Shown: piece by piece, positions 33,401 to 41,054 of the stretch | Layout of the letters: each line of letters starts with the position of its first letter | Numbering within the stretch: position 1 is the first letter of the stretch | Source of the DNA: CAYWXK01 sp964462515 | Lineage (GTDB): Bacteria > Planctomycetota > Phycisphaerae > Sedimentisphaerales > Anaerobacaceae | Direction of reading: 5' to 3' | Assembly: GCA_964462515.1 (NCBI GenBank) | Contig: CAYWXK010000012.1 | Span: forward strand, 1-64,000 | Length of the DNA stretch: 64,000 nt | Translations under genes and position numbers: made by a program | The notes under the pieces: generated by a model | What the model was told of the DNA's origin: nothing | The model's database searches: none | Seen by the model: the letters and a program-made list of their open reading frames with translations, nothing else

Positions 33401-35402
33401 TCTTGCTGGTAATATCACCGTGATGAATAGCCTGATAAATAGCATAATAACTATAATAACAGGGAAGATTTACTTTTTGCCCCCACCAATTGGCGACAGG
33501 ATTACTGCCATATCCATTCATAAATGCGGTAAGGTCCGAGTAATCCGTTACCTGGGTCGGCCCCTGGTTATTAAGCTCTCTTGTCCCGCTTTCTAACCTG
33601 TAAAGATTCCCGCTGGGCAGCTCGTGCTCATCTAAGAAGCGGCCATCCATCTGCTCGATGTTCATATAAAGTCCCCAGAAGTCGCCGTCGTATTGGGTGC
33701 CGCTGCTGGTTAATGGCGGATGCGCTGCATTGAGCGTCCCATCTTCATATAATTCATCAATAACCCTGAAATGCACCCAGTTGGTCTTTGAAGCCGGCAC
33801 CCCTGCTATGTTGAACATCCCGAACGACACCGCCTCAAACATCCCCTGCTCGCCTCGCTGACCGAAGCTGCCCTGCTGAATGCAGGCGGAAAAATTAATC
33901 TTGGTCCACTGGCTCTTATATTTCTCACCATAGTCGTCGCGGGCCTGGAACCAATGTCCCCGGTTGAAATCAAACTTCCACATATTCTTGCCCATGGAAT
34001 ACCGCCAGACTCCTCCTCGCATACGGTAGCGGATGTGGTCATAAACCTCCCCATCATAAACCAGCGTCCCCCACCATTTGTAGTCCATACCCGCATATTT
34101 TTCCCGCCAGGTTGCTGTCTCAACGTCCGTTTTCTTACTTATAAAATGATAAACCGGAATGCTGCGCATCACCTCCGCAGGATACTCAACGACGGGCGTA
34201 ACCCCCGGCTGAATAGCGCCCCTCCACGCCGGCACTCCATCATAAACAAAGTAAGCAAAATTCGGCTGAGTGTCATCCGCGTATGGCACCAGAAGGCTGC
34301 GATTTCCCGTATCCACCACCGTAATACGATATCGCACTAACTGTCGGTGTATATGCAGGTCGCCCGGCATCTGCACAGTATAAATATCATCACCGGCAAA
34401 CTCATCGCCATTAAGTCCATCATCATGCATCTCGATGTCAGTCCAATTTGTTTGATACTGCGCATCGTTGAAACTGATATAGCTGCCGGGATTCACCAAC
34501 TGAAACCACAGTGTAACATTGGCAACACCGTCAGGGTCGGTAACCTTAGCAGCTATCGTTACCGTTTCGCCTGACTTTGGCTGCCTGGGGGTGTGCTTGA
34601 CCTGACGAATATGAGGCGGAATATTCTCAGCATAAACCGAATTTTTCGCACTAGGCGTCGGATAAGCTGAACGCCAGCTTCCTGCCAAATCGTTGTCAAA
34701 AAAAGGATTGACAAGCTGGATGGAATGACCTTTACCAGGCTGGGTTATCGGCACCGGGTCACCCACCGTCGGCCACGGAAATCCCGACTGGTAATCAACC
34801 TCATCAACTATATCCCCATTGGCATCGCGAAGCACAATCCTTTCACCATCATTGGATAAATTTCCCACAAACGGCTTATAAATCAAAGAAGAAGAAGTGC
34901 CATATTTACCGGTAAGCGTAACCGGCGTGACTGCAAGTGTAGGGTCCTCAGCAACGACAAGGTAGCCTCCGGCTCGCAATACCGTCCCATTCGGTAACAA
35001 TATCGTCGGCATTGGAAATTTATAGGAAATGCCCGCAGAAAAATACCACCCGGAGATATTCACATCCACAGTAGTTGGGTTGTGCAGCTCGACATACTCG
35101 ACCAGCTCGACCTCCTTATCAGGATTGTAGTGAATCTCATTGATGACAACCATCCCGCTCTTTTTATTCCAGTTGTTCGCCAGCACGGCCAAATCTGCCA
35201 GATTGACCCCGCCTCCGGGCTGCAAGTCCGCGTTACTTGCGCTATCATTCAACCACTCTTGGGCAAAAATGCTCAAGTCCTTAAAATCAACGATGCAGTC
35301 CCCGCTCAAATCACCAGCAGGACACCCTATCCCAACCGAACAAACCAAAACTATGATAAGTAGTATAGCAGCCGCCACCAAGAGCTTTATGGCTCTGAAC
35401 AT
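30447..35402 (-). CDS. Giant secreted CotH/lamin-tail protein with N-terminal dockerin (1651 aa)
   Basis: The ATG at 35402 is chosen because AGGAG lies eight bases before it and a signal peptide follows directly (hydrophobic core about 6-26, G-I-G-C near the cut, so it could be a lipoprotein). Then come dockerin-like repeats (D-L-S-G-D-C-I-V-D-F and N-L-A-D-L-A-V-L-A-N-N-W), a lamin-tail domain (about 85-220), a bacterial Ig-like stretch, a CotH kinase-like domain (about 400-800) with R-Y-R-M-R-G-G-V and K-F-D-F-N-R-G, a carbohydrate-binding-like segment, a fibronectin-III-like domain (about 1090-1160) and three lamin-tail domains to the C-terminus. The architecture parallels its 2270-residue neighbour without the two 77-residue repeats and PA14. 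The two genes probably arose by duplication. Confidence 0.87.
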   Translation of the reverse strand: MFRAIKLLVAAAILLIIVLVCSVGIGCPAGDLSGDCIVDFKDLSIFAQEWLNDSASNADLQPGGGVNLADLAVLANNWNKKSGMVVINEIHYNPDKEVELVEYVELHNPTTVDVNISGWYFSAGISYKFPMPTILLPNGTVLRAGGYLVVAEDPTLAVTPVTLTGKYGTSSSLIYKPFVGNLSNDGERIVLRDANGDIVDEVDYQSGFPWPTVGDPVPITQPGKGHSIQLVNPFFDNDLAGSWRSAYPTPSAKNSVYAENIPPHIRQVKHTPRQPKSGETVTIAAKVTDPDGVANVTLWFQLVNPGSYISFNDAQYQTNWTDIEMHDDGLNGDEFAGDDIYTVQMPGDLHIHRQLVRYRITVVDTGNRSLLVPYADDTQPNFAYFVYDGVPAWRGAIQPGVTPVVEYPAEVMRSIPVYHFISKKTDVETATWREKYAGMDYKWWGTLVYDGEVYDHIRYRMRGGVWRYSMGKNMWKFDFNRGHWFQARDDYGEKYKSQWTKINFSACIQQGSFGQRGEQGMFEAVSFGMFNIAGVPASKTNWVHFRVIDELYEDGTLNAAHPPLTSSGTQYDGDFWGLYMNIEQMDGRFLDEHELPSGNLYRLESGTRELNNQGPTQVTDYSDLTAFMNGYGSNPVANWWGQKVNLPCYYSYYAIYQAIHHGDITSKNFYYYFNPIPTTTQWGTYKLCTQLPWDVDLTWTTYYGGTGSILNDEFSRSNIFTYEVFSVANKNRVREVCDLFFNSDQTNQLIDELASVINDPGGGLSIVDADRAMWDYHWVMGEAAYPTYLDQPASYKAYPGRFYEEAQERGYERSFEGMLQVMKDFVVERQSYMNDRSVDSAIPSTPTVTATCGPNYPSNALTFQVSPFSDPQGNGTFGAMKWRIAEVAAGSQGEPPTEDIILVPEGAKWRYFEGYDEPSVVQGEWRKLDFYDLDWPELYTPIGYGETWIPLELDMRYNYTTIYVRKKFEVTDLDAIDKLIVDIKYDDGINVWINTERAARGNVPGEELAHDDTVPNRTENHNFTSVVIDDPASYLNVGTNIVAAQVVNTSLGDSGDCFVDVRLIGKPADPCHLPPPRPTGLGKYEIEPVWESGEITPYNNSIRIPATGIRPGRTYRVRCRMKDNTGRWSHWSSPVQFVAGETLAAGTLENLRITEVMYNPPDPPAGDPTDNDEFEYVELKNTGDETLDLTYVSFVDGITFDFNGSSITSLAPGDFVLVVRNKTAFQSRYGSGLAGKIAGEYRNNAQNNLKNSGDNVKLIDYWNGTIAEFEYGDGRGWPIAADGAGHSLVPLESAVLDEPDGSLNYGGNWRASTYIQGSPGQDDPELEAGVVINEVMAHTDYTDPQHPEYDSNDWIELYNNSASPVNLNSSWYLSDDFDDLKKWAIPAVVIGGYARISFDEVTDFHKPISVGFGLNKAGEQVVLSYLPGGGQDRIVDCVGFKGQENNISLGRYPDGEAYWFRMVPSKDSANVEPVLEIVINELMYHPQDSNEEYIELYNPTGGAILLQNAQGPWQLDGAVSWTFPSGKSIPAGKRLIVVGFDPVTESSRLDAFKAVYNTGPLVAGVDIIGPWSGDLSNGGERLALERPQAPDLEGDPISWVIVDEVIYGDFAPWPESGDGDGDALQRILVDKYHSGNDPSNWEGAEPTPGTL

Positions 35403-35856
35403 TATCTTTTCTCCTGTCATACAAGCATATATATAAGACGCTATTGCTTCGTCACCTGTGACTTAAAATTTCGTCATTTCATCTGTGACAGAGCACTATA
35501 TTGCATCCTAATATCTTTATCCTTTTACGTTCCTGATGTCTTCCAGTTCCTTAAGCCTTACCAGTTCTGCAAAATAGGCTTCCTACAAACCTTTACAATC
35601 TTTAGGTCCTAAAAACCAACACACACATCAGCCTTACTTATTTTAACATAAAAGCGCTCTAAAATCAATGGTTTTGCCCTCCTGCAACGGCTGCCCCAAA
35701 TAAAATCTGCTACGTAAGTCTTGTCCTTCTCACAAATTATCGGCATTATGACCGGAGGTCATTCTCAAAATTGGCAGGCAAAAAATTCGGTGCTCCTCAA
35801 ACTACCTTTTACAACGTATCACCCAGATACTCCTTATTCCCACCGCAACTAAAAAA
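35403..35856. other. Intergenic region between giant gene and tRNA
   Basis: 454 bases. Near 35440-35500 short repeats GTCACCTGTGAC and TCATCTGTGAC stand close together, which could be an operator for the gene at 30447-35402. I find no convincing -35/-10 pair there. The rest holds nothing I can name. Confidence 0.3.
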
Positions 35857-35931
35857 TCGGGGTGACTGGACTTGAACCAGCGACCTCTTGGTCCCGAACC
35901 AAGCGCTCTAGCCAAACTGAGCTACACCCCG
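35857..35931 (-). tRNA. tRNA-Pro (anticodon CGG)
   Basis: A complete cloverleaf of 75 bases on the minus strand. The acceptor stem is CGGGGTG/CACCCCG with discriminator A, the D-arm AGCTCAG...CTAGAGC is normal, and the anticodon loop TTCGGGA gives anticodon CGG (proline, codon CCG). The T-arm has GGTTCAAGTC. The terminal CCA is not encoded. It lies 42 bases before the end of priA on the same strand. Confidence 0.95.
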
Positions 35932-35973
35932 ATATAAATCAGAATTCTAACAAATCTCCCTCCAACTCGCAAC

Positions 35974-38358
35974 TTATAATAAATTTACCGGGTCAACATC
36001 TATCGCAACCTTAACAGCACCCAAAACAGGCTTTTCCGCCCGCAAACCGGCAAACAAGTGCTGAATAATCCCTGCATCCGGCGCCTGGATTATTATTTGC
36101 ATCCTGTGGAATCGCTGAATCCGGCTGATTACCGCCGGCATCGGCCCACGAACAACCACTTTCAATCCATCTCGTTCTATAATCTGGTCTATCTTTTCAC
36201 GCATCCTTTTACTGGCTGCGTCAAGTCTATCAAAATTCATCGCCCGCATACCAACAACCGCCAGCCTCCAGAACGGCGGCAAATTACAGGCCTTACGATG
36301 TTTTAATTCCTCGCTGACAAATCCCTCGAAGTCCCCGCGAAGAGCAAACTGTATAGCCGGCTGATTCGAAAAAAATGTCTGAACAAAAACCACGCCTTTT
36401 TTTATAGACCTTCCTGCCCGCCCGGCCACCTGCGAAATCAGTTGAAACGTCCTTTCATTCGCCCGAAAATCAGGCAGGCACAGCGAAGTATCTGCACTGA
36501 TAATGCCCACTAATGTCACGTTTGGAAAATGCAGGCCCTTCGCCAGCATTTGTGTCCCTGCCAATATGTCAATGCGACCGTCATTAAAATCTTTCAGCAC
36601 CCGGTAATAATCCTTCCCCATCATAGCATCGCTGTCAATCCTCGCCACGCGGGCCTGCGGAAACTTCTTTGACACCTCCTCTTCCAGCCTTTGCGACCCA
36701 AACCCTATAATCGCCATCTTCTTGCCGCACAACGGACACTCCACCGGCACAAGCGTCTGCGCCAGACAATAGTGACATAGAGCATAACCATAATCTATGT
36801 GCTTGCCGGTAACTGTCCGCAGTCCCCCGCCTCGTGCAGCCTTCCATTTATGAAAAGTCAATGCAACATCGCAATTCCGGCAGCGTAAGCTATATCTGCA
36901 CGCCGGACAGAAAACAAAATTGCTGTAACCCCGCCTGTTCAAAAGCAAAATCGCCTGCTCTTTTTTTGCCAGCACCTCTTCTATCTGTTTTCTCAACACT
37001 TCGCTTATTAGATTAACACCATCTCGCGCTACCGGCTCCTCATGCAAATCAACAAGCTTCATTTCCGGCATAGGCAGGTCCATCACCCTTTTCGGCAACC
37101 GAACCAGGCTATAATATTTTTTTATCTGACAATTCGACAGCGTCTCCAAAGATGGCGTGGCGCTGCCCAGAATACAATGTGCATTTGCTAACTGTGCCCG
37201 CTTTATCGCAACGTCTCTGCCGTTATATCGCGGCACAGTATCCTGCTTGTAGCTCGGCTCGTGCTCCTCATCAACAACGATAAGTCCCAGCCTCGTCAGC
37301 GGCGAAAAAACCGCCGAGCGAGCGCCGATAACTACGTCCGCCTCTCCCGACCTTATTCTCTGCCACTGCACATTCCGCTGCGTAGCCTTCAGGCCCGAAT
37401 GCATCACAGCCAACTTCTCAAATCTCGCACCAAACCGCTGAACAGTCTGCGCAGTCAACGCAATCTCAGGAAGCAGCACGATAGCACTTTTGCCTTTCTG
37501 CAATATTGCCTCGATAGCCCTCATATAAAGCTCGGTCTTACCGCTGTCGGTAACGCCGTGCAAAACTGTAACACCGAATCTCCCCGAATCCAACTGAGTA
37601 TCTATATGAGCCAATGCCTTTTGCTGGTCTTCATTAAGCACAACTTTATCCGTCTTTATCAACATTCCCGCCGGAACCACAGGCAACGCGGGCATAATCG
37701 TTTTCCGGTGCATCTCAATGATTTGCTTCTCAGCCAATTTCTTAATCGTATCTCTGCCGCAATCCACTCCTTCTAAAACTTTTTGCAGCTCTATTGATGC
37801 ACTTGAGTTGTGAGCCTTTCGCTCTTTAAGAAAATCTACAACCTGCCTTTGCTTTTTACCCCTCAATTGCTCAATTGTCTTATCGCTACCTGCCGCAAGA
37901 TAGATGAACGTTTGTGTAGTAACCCCCACTCCCTTTTTCACCGGCCCCGGCACCATCACCGATAAAACCTGGCCTAACGGACAAACGTAATAACTGCTAA
38001 TCCACCTCGCCAGCTCCATAAGCTGCACATCTATCAACGGTTCTTTATCAATGACTTTAGATATTTTTTTGAGCTTAAATTTCCTTTTCTTGTCACCCTG
38101 AGCGGAGCGCAGCGGAGTCGAAGGACCTGGCCATTGACCTGTAATGTCCACACAAAACCCAACCTCCAGCTTATTCTTTCTCCCGAACGGCGCCTCCACA
38201 CGCTGACCGATTCTTACTGGCCAGAACTCATCCGGCACAAGATAATCAAACTCCGCATCCGCCCCGCTCTCAAACGCTACACGAATAACATGATTACATT
38301 GTGTTTCCTGGTTATCTTTTTCCTCCGCAAATAAACTGTCGATTTGGAATCTTCCCAT
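35974..38358 (-). CDS. priA: Primosomal protein N' (replication restart helicase PriA)
   Basis: 794 residues. It has the N-terminal 3'-OH-binding domain, the Walker A motif G-V-T-D-S-G-K-T-E-L at about 263-272, the DEAH-type box V-V-D-E-E-H at about 352-357, and the two zinc-binding clusters C-P-A-C...C-R-N-C and C-H-Y-C...C-P-L-C-G (about 478-545). Helicase motifs V-A-R-I-D-S-D, A-G-T-Q-M-L-A-K-G and Q-V-A-G-R-A-G-R follow. It reloads the replicative helicase at stalled forks. Odd: an insert of about 20 residues (P-S-T-P-L-R-S-A-Q-G-D) near residue 77-90 is encoded by a dispersed intergenic-type repeat. The gene follows the CGGC-domain gene by three bases, so they form an operon. Confidence 0.96.
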   Translation of the reverse strand: MGRFQIDSLFAEEKDNQETQCNHVIRVAFESGADAEFDYLVPDEFWPVRIGQRVEAPFGRKNKLEVGFCVDITGQWPGPSTPLRSAQGDKKRKFKLKKISKVIDKEPLIDVQLMELARWISSYYVCPLGQVLSVMVPGPVKKGVGVTTQTFIYLAAGSDKTIEQLRGKKQRQVVDFLKERKAHNSSASIELQKVLEGVDCGRDTIKKLAEKQIIEMHRKTIMPALPVVPAGMLIKTDKVVLNEDQQKALAHIDTQLDSGRFGVTVLHGVTDSGKTELYMRAIEAILQKGKSAIVLLPEIALTAQTVQRFGARFEKLAVMHSGLKATQRNVQWQRIRSGEADVVIGARSAVFSPLTRLGLIVVDEEHEPSYKQDTVPRYNGRDVAIKRAQLANAHCILGSATPSLETLSNCQIKKYYSLVRLPKRVMDLPMPEMKLVDLHEEPVARDGVNLISEVLRKQIEEVLAKKEQAILLLNRRGYSNFVFCPACRYSLRCRNCDVALTFHKWKAARGGGLRTVTGKHIDYGYALCHYCLAQTLVPVECPLCGKKMAIIGFGSQRLEEEVSKKFPQARVARIDSDAMMGKDYYRVLKDFNDGRIDILAGTQMLAKGLHFPNVTLVGIISADTSLCLPDFRANERTFQLISQVAGRAGRSIKKGVVFVQTFFSNQPAIQFALRGDFEGFVSEELKHRKACNLPPFWRLAVVGMRAMNFDRLDAASKRMREKIDQIIERDGLKVVVRGPMPAVISRIQRFHRMQIIIQAPDAGIIQHLFAGLRAEKPVLGAVKVAIDVDPVNLL
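38090..38131. repeat. Dispersed repeat inside priA, in frame
   Basis: About 42 bases of the 'CACCCTGAGCGGAGCGCAGC' type with a GTCGAAGGA end. The same family occurs between genes at 17376 and 58459. Here it is read through in frame, adding about 14 residues between two conserved parts of PriA. Confidence 0.65.
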
Positions 38359-38361
38359 TTG

Positions 38362-38790
38362 TTATTCACTGACAGCGTCCAATCCTGCCTGACGTCGCTT
38401 CTCAGAGGTCTGGTTTATAAAAGTATCTTCGCATACATCCAGCCCAATTTTTGTTATCAGCCCTTTGATATAATCAAGATGCGGACAGGGTGAAGAATGA
38501 AAATTATCTTTGGTTATGCACGAGGCCAGTTGCACAACAATTTGTTCCTTGCCGATACCCTCTTGCTTTTTGATTCGTCGGATTAGATTGTTCAGCTTGC
38601 GTTGCACCGCCTTGCCGCAACAGCCGCCGCAGCTCATATTCAGCATGCGAAAGCTTTTGTCCCTGGGATATACGGAAAAGCCGCCGATACGCTCATTTAA
38701 CGCCCTCTCACAATTATAACCAGAGCAGCGCTCTTTCACAATGTGACACTGCAATATAACTATGTAGTTTTTATTCTTTACATCTACCAT
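38362..38790 (-). CDS. CGGC domain-containing protein
   Basis: 142 residues. The family marks (PF08821) are present: an early strand and R-C-S-G-Y-N-C at about 21-27, the C-G-G-C-C-G-K motif at about 54-60, and L-A-S-C-I-T plus S-S-P-C-P-H at about 88-104. The conserved cysteines suggest metal or iron-sulfur binding; the role is unknown. It is the first gene of a two-gene unit with priA (three bases apart). Confidence 0.85.
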   Translation of the reverse strand: MVDVKNKNYIVILQCHIVKERCSGYNCERALNERIGGFSVYPRDKSFRMLNMSCGGCCGKAVQRKLNNLIRRIKKQEGIGKEQIVVQLASCITKDNFHSSPCPHLDYIKGLITKIGLDVCEDTFINQTSEKRRQAGLDAVSE

Positions 38791-38901
38791 ATTTTAAGCC
38801 TCTTAAATACCTGTAACCCGTATCGATTTAATTCTAATCCTTCAGCTTAAAATGTTCCGTAGCGATTTCACTTATATAATCACCGATGGCAAGGCAGAAA
38901 A

Positions 38902-39318
38902 TTACTGGCCGGTAACACTTTTGCTAAGCAGCATTCTGATTTTCTGCCGGACATCTTTTGCAATCGTCACAGATTCCTCCGCTTCCTGGCGTGTGATTAT
39001 TTCCCATTCTCCGGGATATCGAGTATCAACAGCGTATCGATTGATTATCGCTAAATCATCTATTGATAAGTCCGGGCGATAATTGTGTGTGACAAGATTT
39101 AAGAGTTCCACCACATCATGACTTTTAGGGAATTGTATCGAACAGTACACAAGCAGCGCTTTTATGTATTTTTCTACGCATTGCTGGCTATGAAAACAAA
39201 CGGCATTCAAAGGACAATCTTCTTTAAAAACCAAAAGATACTCGGCAGTTCTGAAATCTTCTTCTGCTTTTTCAACCCATTGTTTTATGAGCTTTAGTTG
39301 TTCAGGCCGAACGTTCAT
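38902..39318 (-). CDS. HEPN domain protein of a HEPN/MNT pair
   Basis: 138 residues, all helical. The HEPN pattern W-V-E-K-A-E-E-D-F-R-T-A-E-Y-L-L at about 14-29, then C-F-H-S-Q-Q-C-V-E-K-Y-I-K-A-L-L at about 41-56 and N-R-Y-A-V-D-T-R-Y-P near 91-100 match PF05168. It lacks the R-x4-H-x-Y RNase motif of HepT-type toxins, so it may be the structural kind of HEPN protein. It overlaps the nucleotidyltransferase gene upstream by 17 bases; such pairs act as toxin-antitoxin or nucleotide-transfer modules. Confidence 0.85.
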   Translation of the reverse strand: MNVRPEQLKLIKQWVEKAEEDFRTAEYLLVFKEDCPLNAVCFHSQQCVEKYIKALLVYCSIQFPKSHDVVELLNLVTHNYRPDLSIDDLAIINRYAVDTRYPGEWEIITRQEAEESVTIAKDVRQKIRMLLSKSVTGQ

Positions 39319-39646
39319 AAAGCACCCTGCCCTGCCTGACTGCCGGATATAAAATATGCCCGGCTATATCACGATATTGTTCGAACTCCTGCGGCGTGAC
39401 AACTATTAGGTCTAACGGAATGTCTCTGTCAGCCAGCGAGGCGTCAATCTTTGCCGCCTGTTTTCTTTTGGAACCTTTCACGTCCATAACAACAAGCAAA
39501 TCCACATCGCTGTCAAAATTGGCTGCGCTACAAGCATAAGAGCCAAAGAGAATTACTTTTAGCGGATGAAACTCGGAGACTATCCGGTTCACCATCATAT
39601 TGATTTTCTGATGTACATCTTTCATAATCGCCAATCGATTATACAA
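39302..39646 (-). CDS. Minimal nucleotidyltransferase (MNT) of a HEPN/MNT pair
   Basis: 114 residues. The polymerase-beta-like motif is clear: I-L-F-G-S-Y-A-x8-S-D-V-D-L-L-V at about 34-51, with the G-S and D-x-D metal site, and a later strand with D (I-P-L-D-L-I-V). In known systems an MNT adds AMP to its HEPN partner to silence it. The HEPN gene follows and overlaps by 17 bases. The ORF opens with an alternative start at 39646; the ATG a few codons in (about 39625) is equally possible. Confidence 0.88.
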   Translation of the reverse strand: MYNRLAIMKDVHQKINMMVNRIVSEFHPLKVILFGSYACSAANFDSDVDLLVVMDVKGSKRKQAAKIDASLADRDIPLDLIVVTPQEFEQYRDIAGHILYPAVRQGRVLYERSA

Positions 39647-39692
39647 TTCTATTATTGCCTTTAGTGTAATCTAAGAATATCAGTTTTACAAA

Positions 39693-40913
39693 CTATTTCA
39701 ATTCAAAATACTCCGTTGCCAGTTGGTTTATACATTCGCCGATGGCCAGCGATGCTGTTGCGGCCGGCGAAGGGGCATTTAGAACATGAATTGAATTTTC
39801 CCGTCTTTCAATTACAAAATCATCTATCGGCTCGCCATTTATTCCCACCGCCTGCGCCCGCACGCCCGCAGTGCCGGGCTTTATGTCATCAGCTTCCAAC
39901 GATGAAATAAGCCTTTGCAGTTGCCGCAGAAACAGCTTCTTAGAAAATGCCCTCGCGTATTCACCCAAGCCATATTTCCAGTGCTTAAAAAATAGCTTCC
40001 ACGTCCCACGAAAGAATAGCGACTCCCACGCATCTCTAAAACTAAAATCAGTCTTGCCGTAACCCTCTCTCTTAAATGAGAACACTGCATTTGGCCCGCA
40101 CTCAACCGACCCATCAATCATTCGCGTAAAATGAACTCCTAAAAATGGAAAGTCCGGATTTGGCACCGGATAAACAAGCGCCCTGACCTTTTCTTTCGCC
40201 TCCTCTGTCAGCTCGTAATAATCTCCGCGAAATGGAACAATCCTCATCGCTGGCTCAACGCCATCTAACTTTGCAATTCTATCGCACTGAAGCCCCGCAC
40301 AATTAACAATGTATCTCACATCAAAAACCCCTCGATTCGTCAGAACCCTCGTATATGAATCGAACTTTTCAAATCCTGCAACTTCGTATGAAGTGAGGAC
40401 GTTGTTACTTCCTTTGGCCTCTATCAACTCCGCCAGCTTCACCGCAACCTTCACAAAATCAATAATCCCTGTGCACGGCACTTTTATACCCGCGATACCC
40501 CTGCAAAATGGCTCCGCCTCCTCTATCTCTTTCGGCCCAATCTTTGCAAGTCCCTCAATTCCATTTTCCTGCCCGTTTCTGAAAATCTTTTCAAGGCCAT
40601 CCATCTCCTTTTTATCTGTCGCAACGATTATCTTGCCACAAATTTGGTAAGGAATTTTATGCTCTTCAGCAAAAGCGATAAGTTCATTTCGGCCTTTGGT
40701 GCAGGTCTTTGCCTTGGTTGAGCCGGGCTTATAATACAAGCCCGAATGAATAACACCCGAATTATGCCCCGTTTGATGTGCCGCCAATTTGTCTTCCTTT
40801 TCCAGCACAGCCACCCGAATATGCGGATGGTTCAGCACAATCTTGTAAGCCGATGCCAGCCCAACAATCCCGCCCCCTATCACAATAATATCAAAATCAG
40901 CTCCCTGCTTCAT
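39693..40913 (-). CDS. lhgO: L-2-hydroxyglutarate oxidase (FAD-dependent, DAO family)
   Basis: 406 residues. The FAD-binding motif I-I-V-I-G-G-G-I-V-G-L-A-S-A is at about 9-22, followed by V-L-E-K-E (ribose-binding Glu) and H-Q-T-G-H-N-S-G-V-I-H-S-G-L-Y-Y, which is diagnostic for LhgO/L2HGDH. The late motifs P-F-R-G-D-Y-Y-E-L and G-V-H-F-T-R-M-I-D-G also match. It oxidises L-2-hydroxyglutarate to 2-oxoglutarate and passes electrons to the quinone pool. It is divergent from lpdA, sharing the 141-base spacer. Confidence 0.93.
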   Translation of the reverse strand: MKQGADFDIIVIGGGIVGLASAYKIVLNHPHIRVAVLEKEDKLAAHQTGHNSGVIHSGLYYKPGSTKAKTCTKGRNELIAFAEEHKIPYQICGKIIVATDKKEMDGLEKIFRNGQENGIEGLAKIGPKEIEEAEPFCRGIAGIKVPCTGIIDFVKVAVKLAELIEAKGSNNVLTSYEVAGFEKFDSYTRVLTNRGVFDVRYIVNCAGLQCDRIAKLDGVEPAMRIVPFRGDYYELTEEAKEKVRALVYPVPNPDFPFLGVHFTRMIDGSVECGPNAVFSFKREGYGKTDFSFRDAWESLFFRGTWKLFFKHWKYGLGEYARAFSKKLFLRQLQRLISSLEADDIKPGTAGVRAQAVGINGEPIDDFVIERRENSIHVLNAPSPAATASLAIGECINQLATEYFELK

Positions 40914-40981
40914 TTAGTCTGTATCCCAAAAATCCCCATAACAAAAAAGTGATTGTCGCACCCTCAAACACTTCTGTCAAG

Positions 40982-41010
40982 TTTACAAACTATCTCAAAT
41001 CTGTTATACT
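40982..41010 (+). promoter_or_regulatory. Promoter of lpdA
   Basis: TTTACA, 17 bases, TATACT. The ribosome site AGGAG and the ATG at 41055 follow. Confidence 0.6.
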
Positions 41011-41054
41011 TTCTCACCTGGTAATAAAAATGCTGTAACGATAGGAGCTAAATT

